A stretch of 37,337 nucleotides of DNA from CAG-791 sp002392385. GTDB lineage: Bacteria; Bacillota; Clostridia; Lachnospirales; Lachnospiraceae. The notes below the pieces were generated by a model. That model saw nothing but the letters and a program-made list of their open reading frames with translations, was not told the DNA's origin and searched no databases. Location: positions 1 through 37,337 of the forward strand of contig CAMOIU010000029.1 in the NCBI GenBank assembly GCA_946616295.1. The letters are read 5' to 3'. How positions within the stretch are numbered: the first letter of the stretch is position 1; the number at the start of each line of letters is the position of its first letter. Of the stretch, positions 16,502 to 24,362 are shown one piece after another. Position numbers and translations under genes: made by a program.

Positions 16502-17356
16502 GTGAAGACAGGACTGGTGATGGAAGGCGGCGCCATGCGGGGGATGTACACCGCGGGCGTGACGGACATTATGATCGAGAGAGGACTGACCTTCGACGGA
16601 GCCGTCGGCGTATCCGCCGGCGCGGTCTTCGGATGCAACGTCAAGTCCCGGCAGAACGGAAGGAGCTTCCGCTACAATCTGAAATATGCCGGAGACCCCC
16701 GCTACTGCAGCATCCGGTCCCTGCTCACGACCGGTGACCTTTACGGGACGGATTTCTGCTACCGGGAGATCCCGGAGGAGCTGGATCCTTTCGACACGGA
16801 GACCTATCAGAAGAACCCCATGCCCTTCTACGTGGTCTGCACGGACGTTCTCACGGGGCGTCCGGTCTACCATCGTGTGGACAAGGGCGACCGGAGCGAT
16901 ATGGACTGGTTCCGGGCCTCCGCTTCCATGCCCCTGGCCTCCAGGATCGTGCATGCCGGCGGCATGAAGCTGCTGGACGGCGGCATCGCGGATTCCATTC
17001 CCCTGCGCTTCATGCAGAGGACCGGCTATGAGAAAAATGTGGTGATCCTCACGCAGCCCGCGGACTATGTGAAGAAGGCGACGCCCCTGCAGCCGGCCAT
17101 CGCGGCTGTCTACGCCCGCTATCCTGCCCTTGTGAAGGCTATGGCGACCCGCCATCTGCGCTACAACCGGGATACGGCCTATGTCAGGCAGGAGGAAGAG
17201 GCCGGCCGGGTCATGGTCTTCCGTCCGGAGACAAGTCTGGGCATAGGACATACGGAGAGCGACAGGGGAGAGCTGCTCCGGGTATATGAGATGGGAAGAG
17301 CGGCGGCGGAGAGCCGCCTGGATGAGTTGAAAGCGTTTCTGGACAGCCAGGTATAA
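16502..17356 (+). CDS. Patatin-like phospholipase/acyl hydrolase
   Basis: Ser-Asp dyad hydrolase of the patatin (RssA/YlbK-like) family, predicted to cleave acyl esters of lipids. The oxyanion-hole stretch EGGAMRGMYTAG (8-19), nucleophile elbow GVSAG with Ser38, and catalytic DGG with Asp159 are all present. There is no signal peptide, so it is probably cytosolic or peripheral. At 284 residues it matches the common Clostridia form. The GTG start at 16502 directly follows the upstream stop and uses the GGAGAATAAG ribosome site inside the lipoprotein 3' end. Substrate unknown. Confidence 0.9.
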   Translation: MKTGLVMEGGAMRGMYTAGVTDIMIERGLTFDGAVGVSAGAVFGCNVKSRQNGRSFRYNLKYAGDPRYCSIRSLLTTGDLYGTDFCYREIPEELDPFDTETYQKNPMPFYVVCTDVLTGRPVYHRVDKGDRSDMDWFRASASMPLASRIVHAGGMKLLDGGIADSIPLRFMQRTGYEKNVVILTQPADYVKKATPLQPAIAAVYARYPALVKAMATRHLRYNRDTAYVRQEEEAGRVMVFRPETSLGIGHTESDRGELLRVYEMGRAAAESRLDELKAFLDSQV

Positions 17357-17362
17357 GGAGAC

Positions 17363-19003
17363 ATGATGACACAGGAAACGATTTATGTGACCGGACATAT
17401 GCACCCCGATACTGACTCGGTGGCAGCCGCGATCGGCTATGCTTTTTATAAGAGAGCCAACGGCATCAGGGCGGTGCCCTGCAGACTCGGCACCCTGAAC
17501 GCCGAGTCCCGCTACCTTCTGCGCCGGTTCGGCTTCGAGGAGCCCATGCTGCTGGAGGATGCCCGGGTCCGGCTGTCGGAGATCGATCTGGACAAGCCGG
17601 TGCTGGTCCGGCCGGAGCAGACCATCTACGAGACCATCCGGGCCATGCATGCCGACAACCAGAAGACCTGCTGCGTGGTGGACGCGGACCGGAAGGTGCT
17701 GGGCGTGGTCACGATGAACGACATTGCCGGCCTGGCCATGGGAGATACGGCGGACACGGAGCGGATCCTGAAGGGAGTGTCTCCGGAGAATATCGCCACC
17801 GCCATCGGCGGCAGGATCATCTACAAGGCCAGCAAGAACCGCGTCAACGGACGGGTCAGCGTCATTGCCATCACCAAGGGCAACCTGGACGTATTCAACC
17901 TGCAGGACAAGATCGTCGTCACAGGCGATGATCCCGACGCCCAGCTGGAGCTCATCCAGAAGGGGGCGGCCGTTCTGGTGGTGGTCCGGGCCGACGACGT
18001 GCGGGAGGAGGTGCTGCAGGAGGCCGCGCGGCATGACTGCAGCGTGATCATCTCCGGCCACAGCACCATGAACACCTCGCGTTATATTTTCTTCTCCCCG
18101 GCGGTCTCGCTGATCATGAAGGAGAAGCCGATCTGCTTCTATGACAGGGAGCTGGTGGAGGAAGTCGGCAAAAAGATCACCCGCAGCCGTTTCCGCGCCT
18201 ATCCCGTCATCGATGATGACGGCAGGATCAAGGGCTTTGTCGCCCGCTATCATGTGATGACGGCCCGCAACAAGAAGATCATCATGGTCGACCACAATGA
18301 GTTCTCCCAGTCCGTGCGCGCCATCGACAGGGCAGAAGTCCTCGAAGTCATCGACCATCACAGGATCAACGATTTCTCCACCCGGAGACCGGTGGCCTTC
18401 CGAAATGAGATCGTGGGATCCAGCGCCACCATCGTGGCCACTATTTTCCGGGAGAACCAGGTCCCGATCCCCGCGCAGCTGGCAGGCCTGCTGCTGGGCG
18501 CCATCCTTTCAGACACACTGAAGTTCCAGTCGCCCACGACGACCGAGAAGGACAAGGTCACCGCCAATATTCTGGCGGCCCTGGCCGACGTGGATATCGA
18601 TGAGTTCGCCACGGACATGTTCACGGTCAGTGCCAATATCCGCGGCAGGAGCGCGGAGGAGCTGATCAATACGGACATCAAGTTCTTCGATATCGAGGGC
18701 TGCCGCACCATGATCTCCCAGGTTCTGGTCCCCACCGCGGAGACAGCGGTCACCATGGCCGAGGAGGTCCAGGAGGCACTGGATGTGTTCACCGTCAAGA
18801 AGGGACTGGATCTGTGCGTGCTGGCCATGACCAGCATTCTGGACCATGGCTCCGTGTTCTTCGCTTCCGGCGAGAGACGGGAATGGGCGGCGGAGGCCTT
18901 CCCCAACGGGGAGGGCGAGGAGCATACCGTCCAGAAGGGCATCCTGTCGAGAAAATCGCAGATCGTCCCCATACTGACCGGGGTGATTCAGAAATATTCC
19001 TGA
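17363..19003 (+). CDS. ppaC: Manganese-dependent family II pyrophosphatase with CBS and DRTGG domains
   Basis: Hydrolyses pyrophosphate to phosphate. The DHH catalytic domain is split by a regulatory insert: GHMHPDTDS (11-19) carries the His and Asp metal ligands, then a first CBS motif (about 73-125), a DRTGG-like domain (about 130-250), a second CBS motif (about 255-305), then MVDHNEFSQS (308-317), the DHH triad (331-333), and a DHHA2 domain ending with the SRK motif in ILSRKSQ. The layout, 546 residues, is that of nucleotide-regulated CBS-PPases, inhibited by AMP/ADP and activated by ATP or diadenosine polyphosphates. Whether this copy is regulated is inference. AAGGAGAC precedes two adjacent ATGs (17363, 17366). 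Confidence 0.93.
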   Translation: MMTQETIYVTGHMHPDTDSVAAAIGYAFYKRANGIRAVPCRLGTLNAESRYLLRRFGFEEPMLLEDARVRLSEIDLDKPVLVRPEQTIYETIRAMHADNQKTCCVVDADRKVLGVVTMNDIAGLAMGDTADTERILKGVSPENIATAIGGRIIYKASKNRVNGRVSVIAITKGNLDVFNLQDKIVVTGDDPDAQLELIQKGAAVLVVVRADDVREEVLQEAARHDCSVIISGHSTMNTSRYIFFSPAVSLIMKEKPICFYDRELVEEVGKKITRSRFRAYPVIDDDGRIKGFVARYHVMTARNKKIIMVDHNEFSQSVRAIDRAEVLEVIDHHRINDFSTRRPVAFRNEIVGSSATIVATIFRENQVPIPAQLAGLLLGAILSDTLKFQSPTTTEKDKVTANILAALADVDIDEFATDMFTVSANIRGRSAEELINTDIKFFDIEGCRTMISQVLVPTAETAVTMAEEVQEALDVFTVKKGLDLCVLAMTSILDHGSVFFASGERREWAAEAFPNGEGEEHTVQKGILSRKSQIVPILTGVIQKYS

Positions 19004-19024
19004 AAAGGAGAAGGATTATAGAAG

Positions 19025-20860
19025 ATGAGTGATTGGGAGAAGAAAGAGAATCCGGAGGAAGTTCCTGCTGAGGCAGTCCCTGTAGAGAAAACTCCTGTGG
19101 AGGTAGTCCCTGTAGAGGAAACTCCTGTGGAGGAAGTCCCCGCCGGGGAAGCGCCCGCGGAGGAGGCTCCCGCCGAAGAAAAGCCTGCAGAGGAGACGCC
19201 CGCGGAGGAAATCCCCGCCGTAGAGGCTCCTGCCGGGGAAACGCCCGCCGAGGAAGTCCCTGCGGAGGAGGCACCCGTGGAGGAGGCTCCCGCTGAGGAG
19301 ATTCCCGCAGCGGAAGCCCCCGCGGAGGAAGAGGACGAAGAGGATGAGGACGCTTACGAGAAGCCGCGCTTCCACATCCTGCCGGTCCTGTTCTTCCTGC
19401 TGGTCCTGGTGGGCTGTGGGGCCTATGTTTACGGCGCCCAGAGATCGGAGGGCCATTTCTTCCGGGGAACGACCATCAACGGTGTGGACGTGAGCGGTAT
19501 GACGGCCTCCCAGGCGGAACGGCTGTTCTCCGAGCAGGCCGCCTCCTATGCCGTGGAGGTGGATTTCCGCGACGGCAGCAAGGAGATACTGACCGGAGAG
19601 GAACTGGGATTCGGCTACGTTTCCGACGGCAGCCCGGCCCGTTTTCTCGCGGGACAGGATAAATGGCAGTGGATCCTGAGCTATTTCCGGGACAGCACCT
19701 ATACCATGTCGGCCACCTTCGTCTGCGATGAGCAGAAGGCGGATGCCGCTGTCAGGGCCCTGCCCGAGCTGCAGGCCTCCCGCATGAAGGCGCCTGTGGA
19801 CGCCTATATGGAGTTTCAGGACGGCAAGTTTGTGATCATTCCCGAAGAAGAGGGTGAGACCGTCAACCCGGATATCGTGGCCGAGGCCGTGCTGGCCAGG
19901 GTCAGGGACGACGGGAAGAACCTGTCCGCGGCGGTCACCGCCGGCGATCTGAAGGACCAGTCCTCGGAATCCGGGGACCCCGCCCGGACCGGCAAGGCCA
20001 TCACGGTCGCCGAGCTGGAGAATGCCTACGCGGAGCCTGCCGTGCGGAGCGACGACGAGGCCCTCAACAAGAAGGTCAATAAGCTGAACAAATATCTCTC
20101 CGCCAGCATCACCTACATTCTGCCGGACGGCAGCAAGAGAGTGCTGGACTCCGAGACCACCATCAAGTGGCTGTCCAAGGACAAGAACGGCCAGCCCTAT
20201 AAGGATGACAAGGTCTGGGACAAGAAGGTGGAGGAGTTCGTTGACAAGCTCTTCAACGACACCAACACCATGGGCCGCAGCAGGAAGTTCAATGCCACCG
20301 GCATCGGCCAGATCACGATCAAGGGCGGCGACTACGGCTATCAGATCGACTGGAACGCGGAATACGCCCAGCTGAAGAAGGAACTGGACGAGGGCAAGCA
20401 GGTGGAGCGGGAGCCCAATTACTGGAACTGGGAGTTCCCCGGCCACACCATGAGCAACGACGGGATCGGCGATGACTATATCGAGGTCAACCTGTCCGCC
20501 CAGATGGTCTATATCTACAGAAACGGCAAGCAGGTCCTGTCCACGCCCTGCGTATCCGGCACCACCTCCACCAACCACGGAACGCCTACAGGTATCTACG
20601 GCATCATGTTCAAGAAAAAGGATGCCACCCTCACGGGCGATATCCAGGCCAACGGCCGTCCCGAGTATGAGACCAAGGTCAAGTACTGGATGCCCTTCTA
20701 TAACGGCTGCGGCTTCCATGACGCCTGGTGGCGCAGCGCCTTCGGCGGGACCATCTACAAGACGGGCGGATCGCACGGCTGTGTGAACCTTCCGGCAGGG
20801 ATCTGCCCGAAGTTCTATGAGAACGTGGAGGTCCGGATGCCCGTGATCCTGTATTACTGA
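19025..20860 (+). CDS. L,D-transpeptidase (YkuD) with acidic pentad-repeat N-terminus
   Basis: Membrane-anchored peptidoglycan cross-linking enzyme. Residues 11-100 are 18 uninterrupted Glu/Pro/Ala/Val pentads, predicted cytoplasmic, followed by an Asp/Glu cluster and one membrane segment (about 118-137). The outer part has a putative peptidoglycan-binding domain (about 150-400, including GTTINGVDVSGMTASQAE) and a C-terminal YkuD domain with VSGTTSTNHGTPTGIYG and the active-site segment GGSHGCVNLP, nucleophile Cys586. The domain pair is typical of Clostridia L,D-transpeptidases, which form 3-3 cross-links or attach groups to the wall; the long repeat is unusual. GAAAAGGAGAAGG lies before the start. 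Confidence 0.92.
   Translation: MSDWEKKENPEEVPAEAVPVEKTPVEVVPVEETPVEEVPAGEAPAEEAPAEEKPAEETPAEEIPAVEAPAGETPAEEVPAEEAPVEEAPAEEIPAAEAPAEEEDEEDEDAYEKPRFHILPVLFFLLVLVGCGAYVYGAQRSEGHFFRGTTINGVDVSGMTASQAERLFSEQAASYAVEVDFRDGSKEILTGEELGFGYVSDGSPARFLAGQDKWQWILSYFRDSTYTMSATFVCDEQKADAAVRALPELQASRMKAPVDAYMEFQDGKFVIIPEEEGETVNPDIVAEAVLARVRDDGKNLSAAVTAGDLKDQSSESGDPARTGKAITVAELENAYAEPAVRSDDEALNKKVNKLNKYLSASITYILPDGSKRVLDSETTIKWLSKDKNGQPYKDDKVWDKKVEEFVDKLFNDTNTMGRSRKFNATGIGQITIKGGDYGYQIDWNAEYAQLKKELDEGKQVEREPNYWNWEFPGHTMSNDGIGDDYIEVNLSAQMVYIYRNGKQVLSTPCVSGTTSTNHGTPTGIYGIMFKKKDATLTGDIQANGRPEYETKVKYWMPFYNGCGFHDAWWRSAFGGTIYKTGGSHGCVNLPAGICPKFYENVEVRMPVILYY
19055..19324 (+). repeat. In-gene 15-bp minisatellite encoding 18 acidic pentads
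   Basis: Codons 11-100 of the L,D-transpeptidase fall into 18 contiguous units such as EEVPA, EETPV and EEAPA with no phase break. A near-exact 30-bp direct duplication is seen at 19079-19108 and 19109-19138 (28 of 30 identical), pointing to recent slippage or unequal exchange. Confidence 0.9.
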
Positions 20861-20897
20861 TACAGCCGGCGGCAGGGACCGGGGAAGGAGACATAAG

Positions 20898-21515
20898 ATG
20901 GCTGATGTGGTGGGTGTCCGCAGACAGACCCATAACCGCTTTCTGAACATGTACGAGCTGGAGGCAGTCACCGACAGCGGCAGACATATCCCCTATTATG
21001 TGGCCTCCCGGGCTGAGTCCGAAGAGGGACTCAAGCTCCGGACAGGGGTCAATACGCCGGACGGGGTGCTGATCTACGCCCTCTACGGGGAGGACCGGGA
21101 CAGGGTGGTCCTGGTGCGCCAGTACCGTTATCCCCTGGGCGGCTATGTGTATGAGTTCCCGGCCGGACTGGTGGAGCCGGGGGAGGATTACCGGGCAGCG
21201 GCGATCCGTGAATTCCATGAGGAGACCGGCCTGGCCCTGACGCCTGTGGACGCGGACCCCATGTATGAGGCGCCGCGCTTCACCACGGTCGGCCTGACGG
21301 ATGAATCCTGCTGCGCGGTCTACGGCTACGCCTCGGGCACGGTCTCCGACCGCTTCCTCGAGGACACAGAGGACCTGCAGATCGTGCTGGCGGACAGGAA
21401 GGAGGCCCGCAGGATCCTGCGGGAGGAGCGGACGGCGATCATGTGCGCCTACCAGCTCATGCATTTCATCCACGATGAGGAGCCCTTCGCTTTTCTGCAT
21501 ACTTCTGAGAACTGA
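20898..21515 (+). CDS. Nudix hydrolase, ADP-ribose pyrophosphatase-like
   Basis: Hydrolyses nucleoside-diphosphate-linked substrates; the architecture resembles ADP-ribose pyrophosphatase (NudF). The complete Nudix box runs from Gly90 to Leu112 and includes the catalytic REFHEETGL (104-112). The upstream strands VVLVRQYRYPLGGYVYEFPAG are typical of ADP-ribose-type members. At 205 residues it is full length. AAGGAGAC before the ATG is a strong ribosome site. It is the last gene of the 14-21 kb run and is followed by a large hairpin terminator. Confidence 0.9.
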   Translation: MADVVGVRRQTHNRFLNMYELEAVTDSGRHIPYYVASRAESEEGLKLRTGVNTPDGVLIYALYGEDRDRVVLVRQYRYPLGGYVYEFPAGLVEPGEDYRAAAIREFHEETGLALTPVDADPMYEAPRFTTVGLTDESCCAVYGYASGTVSDRFLEDTEDLQIVLADRKEARRILREERTAIMCAYQLMHFIHDEEPFAFLHTSEN

Positions 21516-21540
21516 GTATTCCCGCGGATATCCGCACAGG

Positions 21541-21596
21541 AAGAAACCCTTCGCGGCGGCTCCGGAATCATCCGGCTCTGCTGCGAAGGGTTTCTT
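21541..21596 (+). terminator. Long hairpin terminator after the Nudix gene
   Basis: Outer arms AAGAAACCCTTCGC (21541-21554) and GCGAAGGGTTTCTT (21583-21596) are perfectly complementary over 14 bp. A weaker middle section uses G-U pairs, and an inner CCGGA/TCCGG hairpin with an ATCA loop closes the structure. T-rich on one side and A-rich on the other, it could act in both directions. Confidence 0.8.
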
Positions 21597-21992
21597 CTGA
21601 AAGGGGGAGTATGTAAATCAATTTTCGAGAGAGAGGCGATCATCTGAGGGGGGAGAGTTGTTGACCGCTCTCTCGTCTACAGTTGTTATCATACACTACA
21701 GTTCTTAGATATGTATTTCCAAACAATGAAGAAGTTATAAACAAAGCCGAAAAAAGCAAGAAATGGAAGCCCTTTCTTTTTGAGGAGGGGAGGCTCTCCG
21801 AAAGGCCGTGAATGCAAACACTCCGGCTGCCTGCAAGCAACCGGAGTATCCGCTTTGGGGATGTAAAATGTTTAGGGGGGGTATTGCTGTGAACTTCCGT
21901 TCACAGCGCGAATAATAGCAGATCAGCGCTTCGAAAGACAGGTCCGCTCTTGACAATTTTTAGGGTGATTTTGACTTTTTTACGGAGGAATG
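21597..21992. other. Gene-free 396-bp AT-richer intergenic region with inverted repeats
   Basis: No credible gene: short open frames on both strands lack ribosome sites and family resemblance. It holds an 8-bp inverted pair CGAGAGAG/CTCTCTCG (21626-21633, 21668-21675), an ACTCCGG/CCGGAGT hairpin (21820-21826, 21841-21847), and a perfect 9-bp hairpin GCTGTGAAC-TTCC-GTTCACAGC (21886-21907). TTGACA occurs at 21950-21955 without a good -10. It is less G+C-rich than its surroundings. Confidence 0.6.
21886..21907. promoter_or_regulatory. Perfect palindromic hairpin upstream of the rhomboid gene
   Basis: GCTGTGAAC and GTTCACAGC pair perfectly around TTCC. No T-tract follows, so it is not a terminator; an operator or structured RNA element are the options. 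It lies about 85 bp before the rhomboid start. Confidence 0.4.
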
Positions 21993-22604
21993 ATGCCTGA
22001 ACTGAGAGAGAGAATACAAAGGGCTCCCGTGACGGCCGCCCTGACGGCGGTCTGTGTGGTCCTCTTCCTGCTCACAGAGGCGGGAGGAGACATTATCTAT
22101 AAGATATTCGCCCTGCGCGCCGGCGCGGTGATACAGGACCATGCATGGTACAGACTGCTGACGGCCGCCTTTCTTCACTTTGACCTGCAGCATCTCTTCA
22201 ACAATATGTTGATCCTCTTCCTGGCAGGCGCGGTGGTGGAATGCAACCTGGGGAGCACGCGTTTTCTCATCCTCTATCTTGTGAGCGCCCTGACCGGGAA
22301 CCTGGTGTCGACGGTATGGGATACCCTGCGTCTGGCGGAGACAGTCTCCGTGGGGGCCAGCGGGGCCGTGTTCGGCGTGATGGGAGCCATTCTGGTCATC
22401 CTCTTCCGGGCGCGGGGTCAGATCGGTCAGGGATCCTCCCTGGGCATCCGGGCTGTGCTCATGCTGGTCTTTTCGGTCTACAGCGGTTTCGCGGCGGGGA
22501 ATATCAACAACGCCGCCCACCTGGGCGGCCTGGCGGCAGGCCTGGTCCTGGGGCTCCTCTTCACCCGGCGGAGAGAATGGTTCGACCTGTCCGGTCTGCG
22601 GTGA
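21993..22604 (+). CDS. Rhomboid-family intramembrane serine protease
   Basis: Six-helix protease that cuts transmembrane substrates. The catalytic elements are present: HLFNNM in the second helix, GASGAVFG with nucleophile Ser123, and the His of NNAAHLGGLAAG (His176). These fit the minimal bacterial six-helix form of about 203 residues. I prefer the second of two adjacent ATG codons (21993), because CGGAGGA ends only a base before the first (21990). It converges on the TetR gene with 6 bp between stop codons and no visible terminator. Substrate unknown. Confidence 0.92.
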   Translation: MPELRERIQRAPVTAALTAVCVVLFLLTEAGGDIIYKIFALRAGAVIQDHAWYRLLTAAFLHFDLQHLFNNMLILFLAGAVVECNLGSTRFLILYLVSALTGNLVSTVWDTLRLAETVSVGASGAVFGVMGAILVILFRARGQIGQGSSLGIRAVLMLVFSVYSGFAAGNINNAAHLGGLAAGLVLGLLFTRRREWFDLSGLR

Positions 22605-22610
22605 AGGACG

Positions 22611-23207
22611 TCAGCGGCTTTTCTTCAGGAAATCCATCTCCTCGGCCAGACCGGCCACCCCGCGGAAGGTGAGGGTGCTGATGCGGCGGGACAGGGTCGC
22701 CAGATCCTCCTGCCGTCCCGTGGTGAACCACTGCCGGTAGACGGACACCATGCCGCTGAGGGCATACTCTATGGCAAAATCGATCTGGTTCACATCCACG
22801 TCGATCTGGCCGCGGAGGGCGTCCAGCAGGTAGGCCTTGAGAGCGGAGACGATCTTGCTCAGCAGGGAGTTCATGTTGTCGGCAGCCAGTATGCGGTCGT
22901 AGAGATCCGCGTCGGCGCTGATCAGGTCGGCCAGGGTCAGGAAGACCTCCGAGGGGTCGCTGAGGAGGCGGGCGATCTGGATATCCTTCAGGGCAGCCCG
23001 GAAATCCTCTACGATCTGGTTCTCGATCTCCTCCAGTACCATGGATACGTCGCTGTAGTAGTTATAGAAGGTCTTGCGGTTGATGTCCGCCCGCTGGGCC
23101 AGTTCCGTCACGGTGATCTCGCTGAGAGGTTTCTCCGCGAGCAGTCTGAGGAGGGCGCTCTGAACGGCGCTTCGTGTGCGCAGGATCCTTCGGTCGGTCG
23201 TTTTCAT
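22611..23207 (-). CDS. TetR-family transcriptional regulator
   Basis: The N-terminal DNA-binding domain reads as TetR: ITVTELAQRADINRKTFYNY (31-50) with the helix-turn-helix, preceded by RTRSAVQSALLRLL. The C-terminal ligand/dimer region is a variable helical domain; 198 residues is usual. I chose the ATG at 23207 (AAAGGA upstream) rather than the frame opening at 23255. It is divergent from degV across 230 bp containing paired inverted words, and such regulators often control their divergent neighbour. The FYNYYSD form resembles the DhaS-like subgroup common in Clostridia. Confidence 0.9.
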   Translation of the reverse strand: MKTTDRRILRTRSAVQSALLRLLAEKPLSEITVTELAQRADINRKTFYNYYSDVSMVLEEIENQIVEDFRAALKDIQIARLLSDPSEVFLTLADLISADADLYDRILAADNMNSLLSKIVSALKAYLLDALRGQIDVDVNQIDFAIEYALSGMVSVYRQWFTTGRQEDLATLSRRISTLTFRGVAGLAEEMDFLKKSR

Positions 23208-23270
23208 GGGGGATTGTCCTTTCGGCCTTTCCTTTCGGGGAAGGCAGATTTCCACACTTTTGGGAGATTC

Positions 23271-23339
23271 TGTGTATTATCCCACACAGAACAGCAAGGT
23301 TGTGGTTGAGATGTGTTTACATTTGTATAATAATACACA
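23271..23339. promoter_or_regulatory. Paired inverted words in the TetR/degV divergent region (candidate operators)
   Basis: The 10-mer TGTGTATTAT at 23271-23280 recurs in inverted orientation as ATAATACACA at 23330-23339. Each copy sits within an imperfect palindrome (CTGTG...CACAG at 23270-23289; TTGTATAAT-AATACACAA at 23323-23340). The second contains TATAAT at 23326-23331, a likely -10 for degV; the first contains GATAAT on the minus strand. The arrangement fits dual repression by a dimeric regulator. Confidence 0.5.
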
Positions 23340-23437
23340 ATTGTACCGCTAACAACAGGGTACATTTATCCGGAACAGGGTATATACCTGCAAACAGGAG
23401 GCGGCAGGCCTCCGGTGCAGAGAACACAGGAGGCGGT

Positions 23438-24322
23438 ATGGAACAGTATACGATAGCGATCGATGCGTCTGTGGATATCCGGGAAGGGTATCTGGACGAA
23501 CACGGCGTAGTGCTCATTCCCATGGAATATATGCTGGACGGCCGTGAATATCTGATGGAGAAGAGGCATACACCGGAAGAGGCCGGGGCTTTCTACGCGG
23601 CCATGCGCCGCGGCGCGCCGGTGAGCACGAGCCAGATCACGCCCTTCTTCTATGAAGAGGTGTTCCGCAGGGAGGCGGAGGCCGGCCGCAGCGTCCTCTA
23701 TCTGTCCCTGTCGAGCGGTCTCAGCAATACCTTCAATTCCGCCCGCACGGCGGTGGAGCAGGTCCGGGAGGACTATCCCTCCTTCGAGGCCGAGGTGGTG
23801 GACACCCTCGCGGCTACGGGCGGCATGGGCCTGATGCTGATGAAGGCTGTAGAGGGACGGGATGCCGGACTGTCCCTGGCAGACAATGCCGCGGCCCTGC
23901 GGGAGGCGGCCATGACGATCTGCCACTGGTTCTTCGTCGATGACCTGTCCTACCTCCACAGGGGAGGACGGATCAGCGCCGCCACAGCGGTGGCCGGCGC
24001 CATGCTCAATATCAAACCTGTCCTGCGCATCGATGAGAAGGGCAAGCTGGTCAGTTTTGCCAAGCAGCGGGGCATTCCCAGGGTCATGCGCTTCCTGGTG
24101 GAGGAGTATATGGCCAGCCGCCGTCCCGAGTTGGGCAGGGACGTCATCATCGTGCACGCGGACTGCGAGGAACGTGCCGGGGAGCTGCGGGACAGGCTGC
24201 TGTCGGCGGATCCCGGGGCAGAGGTCCAGATCTGCGCCATCAGCCCCATCATCGGGGCCCACGTGGGACCCGGCATGATGGCCGTGATCCACTTCGGACA
24301 GAGAGACCATATGTTGAAATAA
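23438..24322 (+). CDS. DegV-family fatty-acid-binding protein
   Basis: Cytosolic two-domain protein that binds a fatty acid. In Firmicutes some members (FakB) present the fatty acid to the kinase FakA. Motifs: VSTSQITP near residues 61-68, SSGLSNTFNSA, YLHRGGRIS and the C-terminal PIIGAHVGPG. The 294-residue length is typical. I chose the ATG at 23438 because CAGGAGGC lies just upstream; the open frame before it runs back into the intergenic region. Neither fakA nor plsX is visible here, so a FakB role is unproved. aroF follows after 40 bp, probably in the same transcript. Confidence 0.92.
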   Translation: MEQYTIAIDASVDIREGYLDEHGVVLIPMEYMLDGREYLMEKRHTPEEAGAFYAAMRRGAPVSTSQITPFFYEEVFRREAEAGRSVLYLSLSSGLSNTFNSARTAVEQVREDYPSFEAEVVDTLAATGGMGLMLMKAVEGRDAGLSLADNAAALREAAMTICHWFFVDDLSYLHRGGRISAATAVAGAMLNIKPVLRIDEKGKLVSFAKQRGIPRVMRFLVEEYMASRRPELGRDVIIVHADCEERAGELRDRLLSADPGAEVQICAISPIIGAHVGPGMMAVIHFGQRDHMLK

Positions 24323-24362
24323 TGCCGCCGCCGGGCATCATGGCGGAGAGGGCGGATCAGAA

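Noticed and set aside
21735..21956. 73-residue minus-strand frame in the gene-free region
   Set aside because: It would begin with TTG, has no ribosome site and no recognisable motif, and runs across the perfect palindrome.
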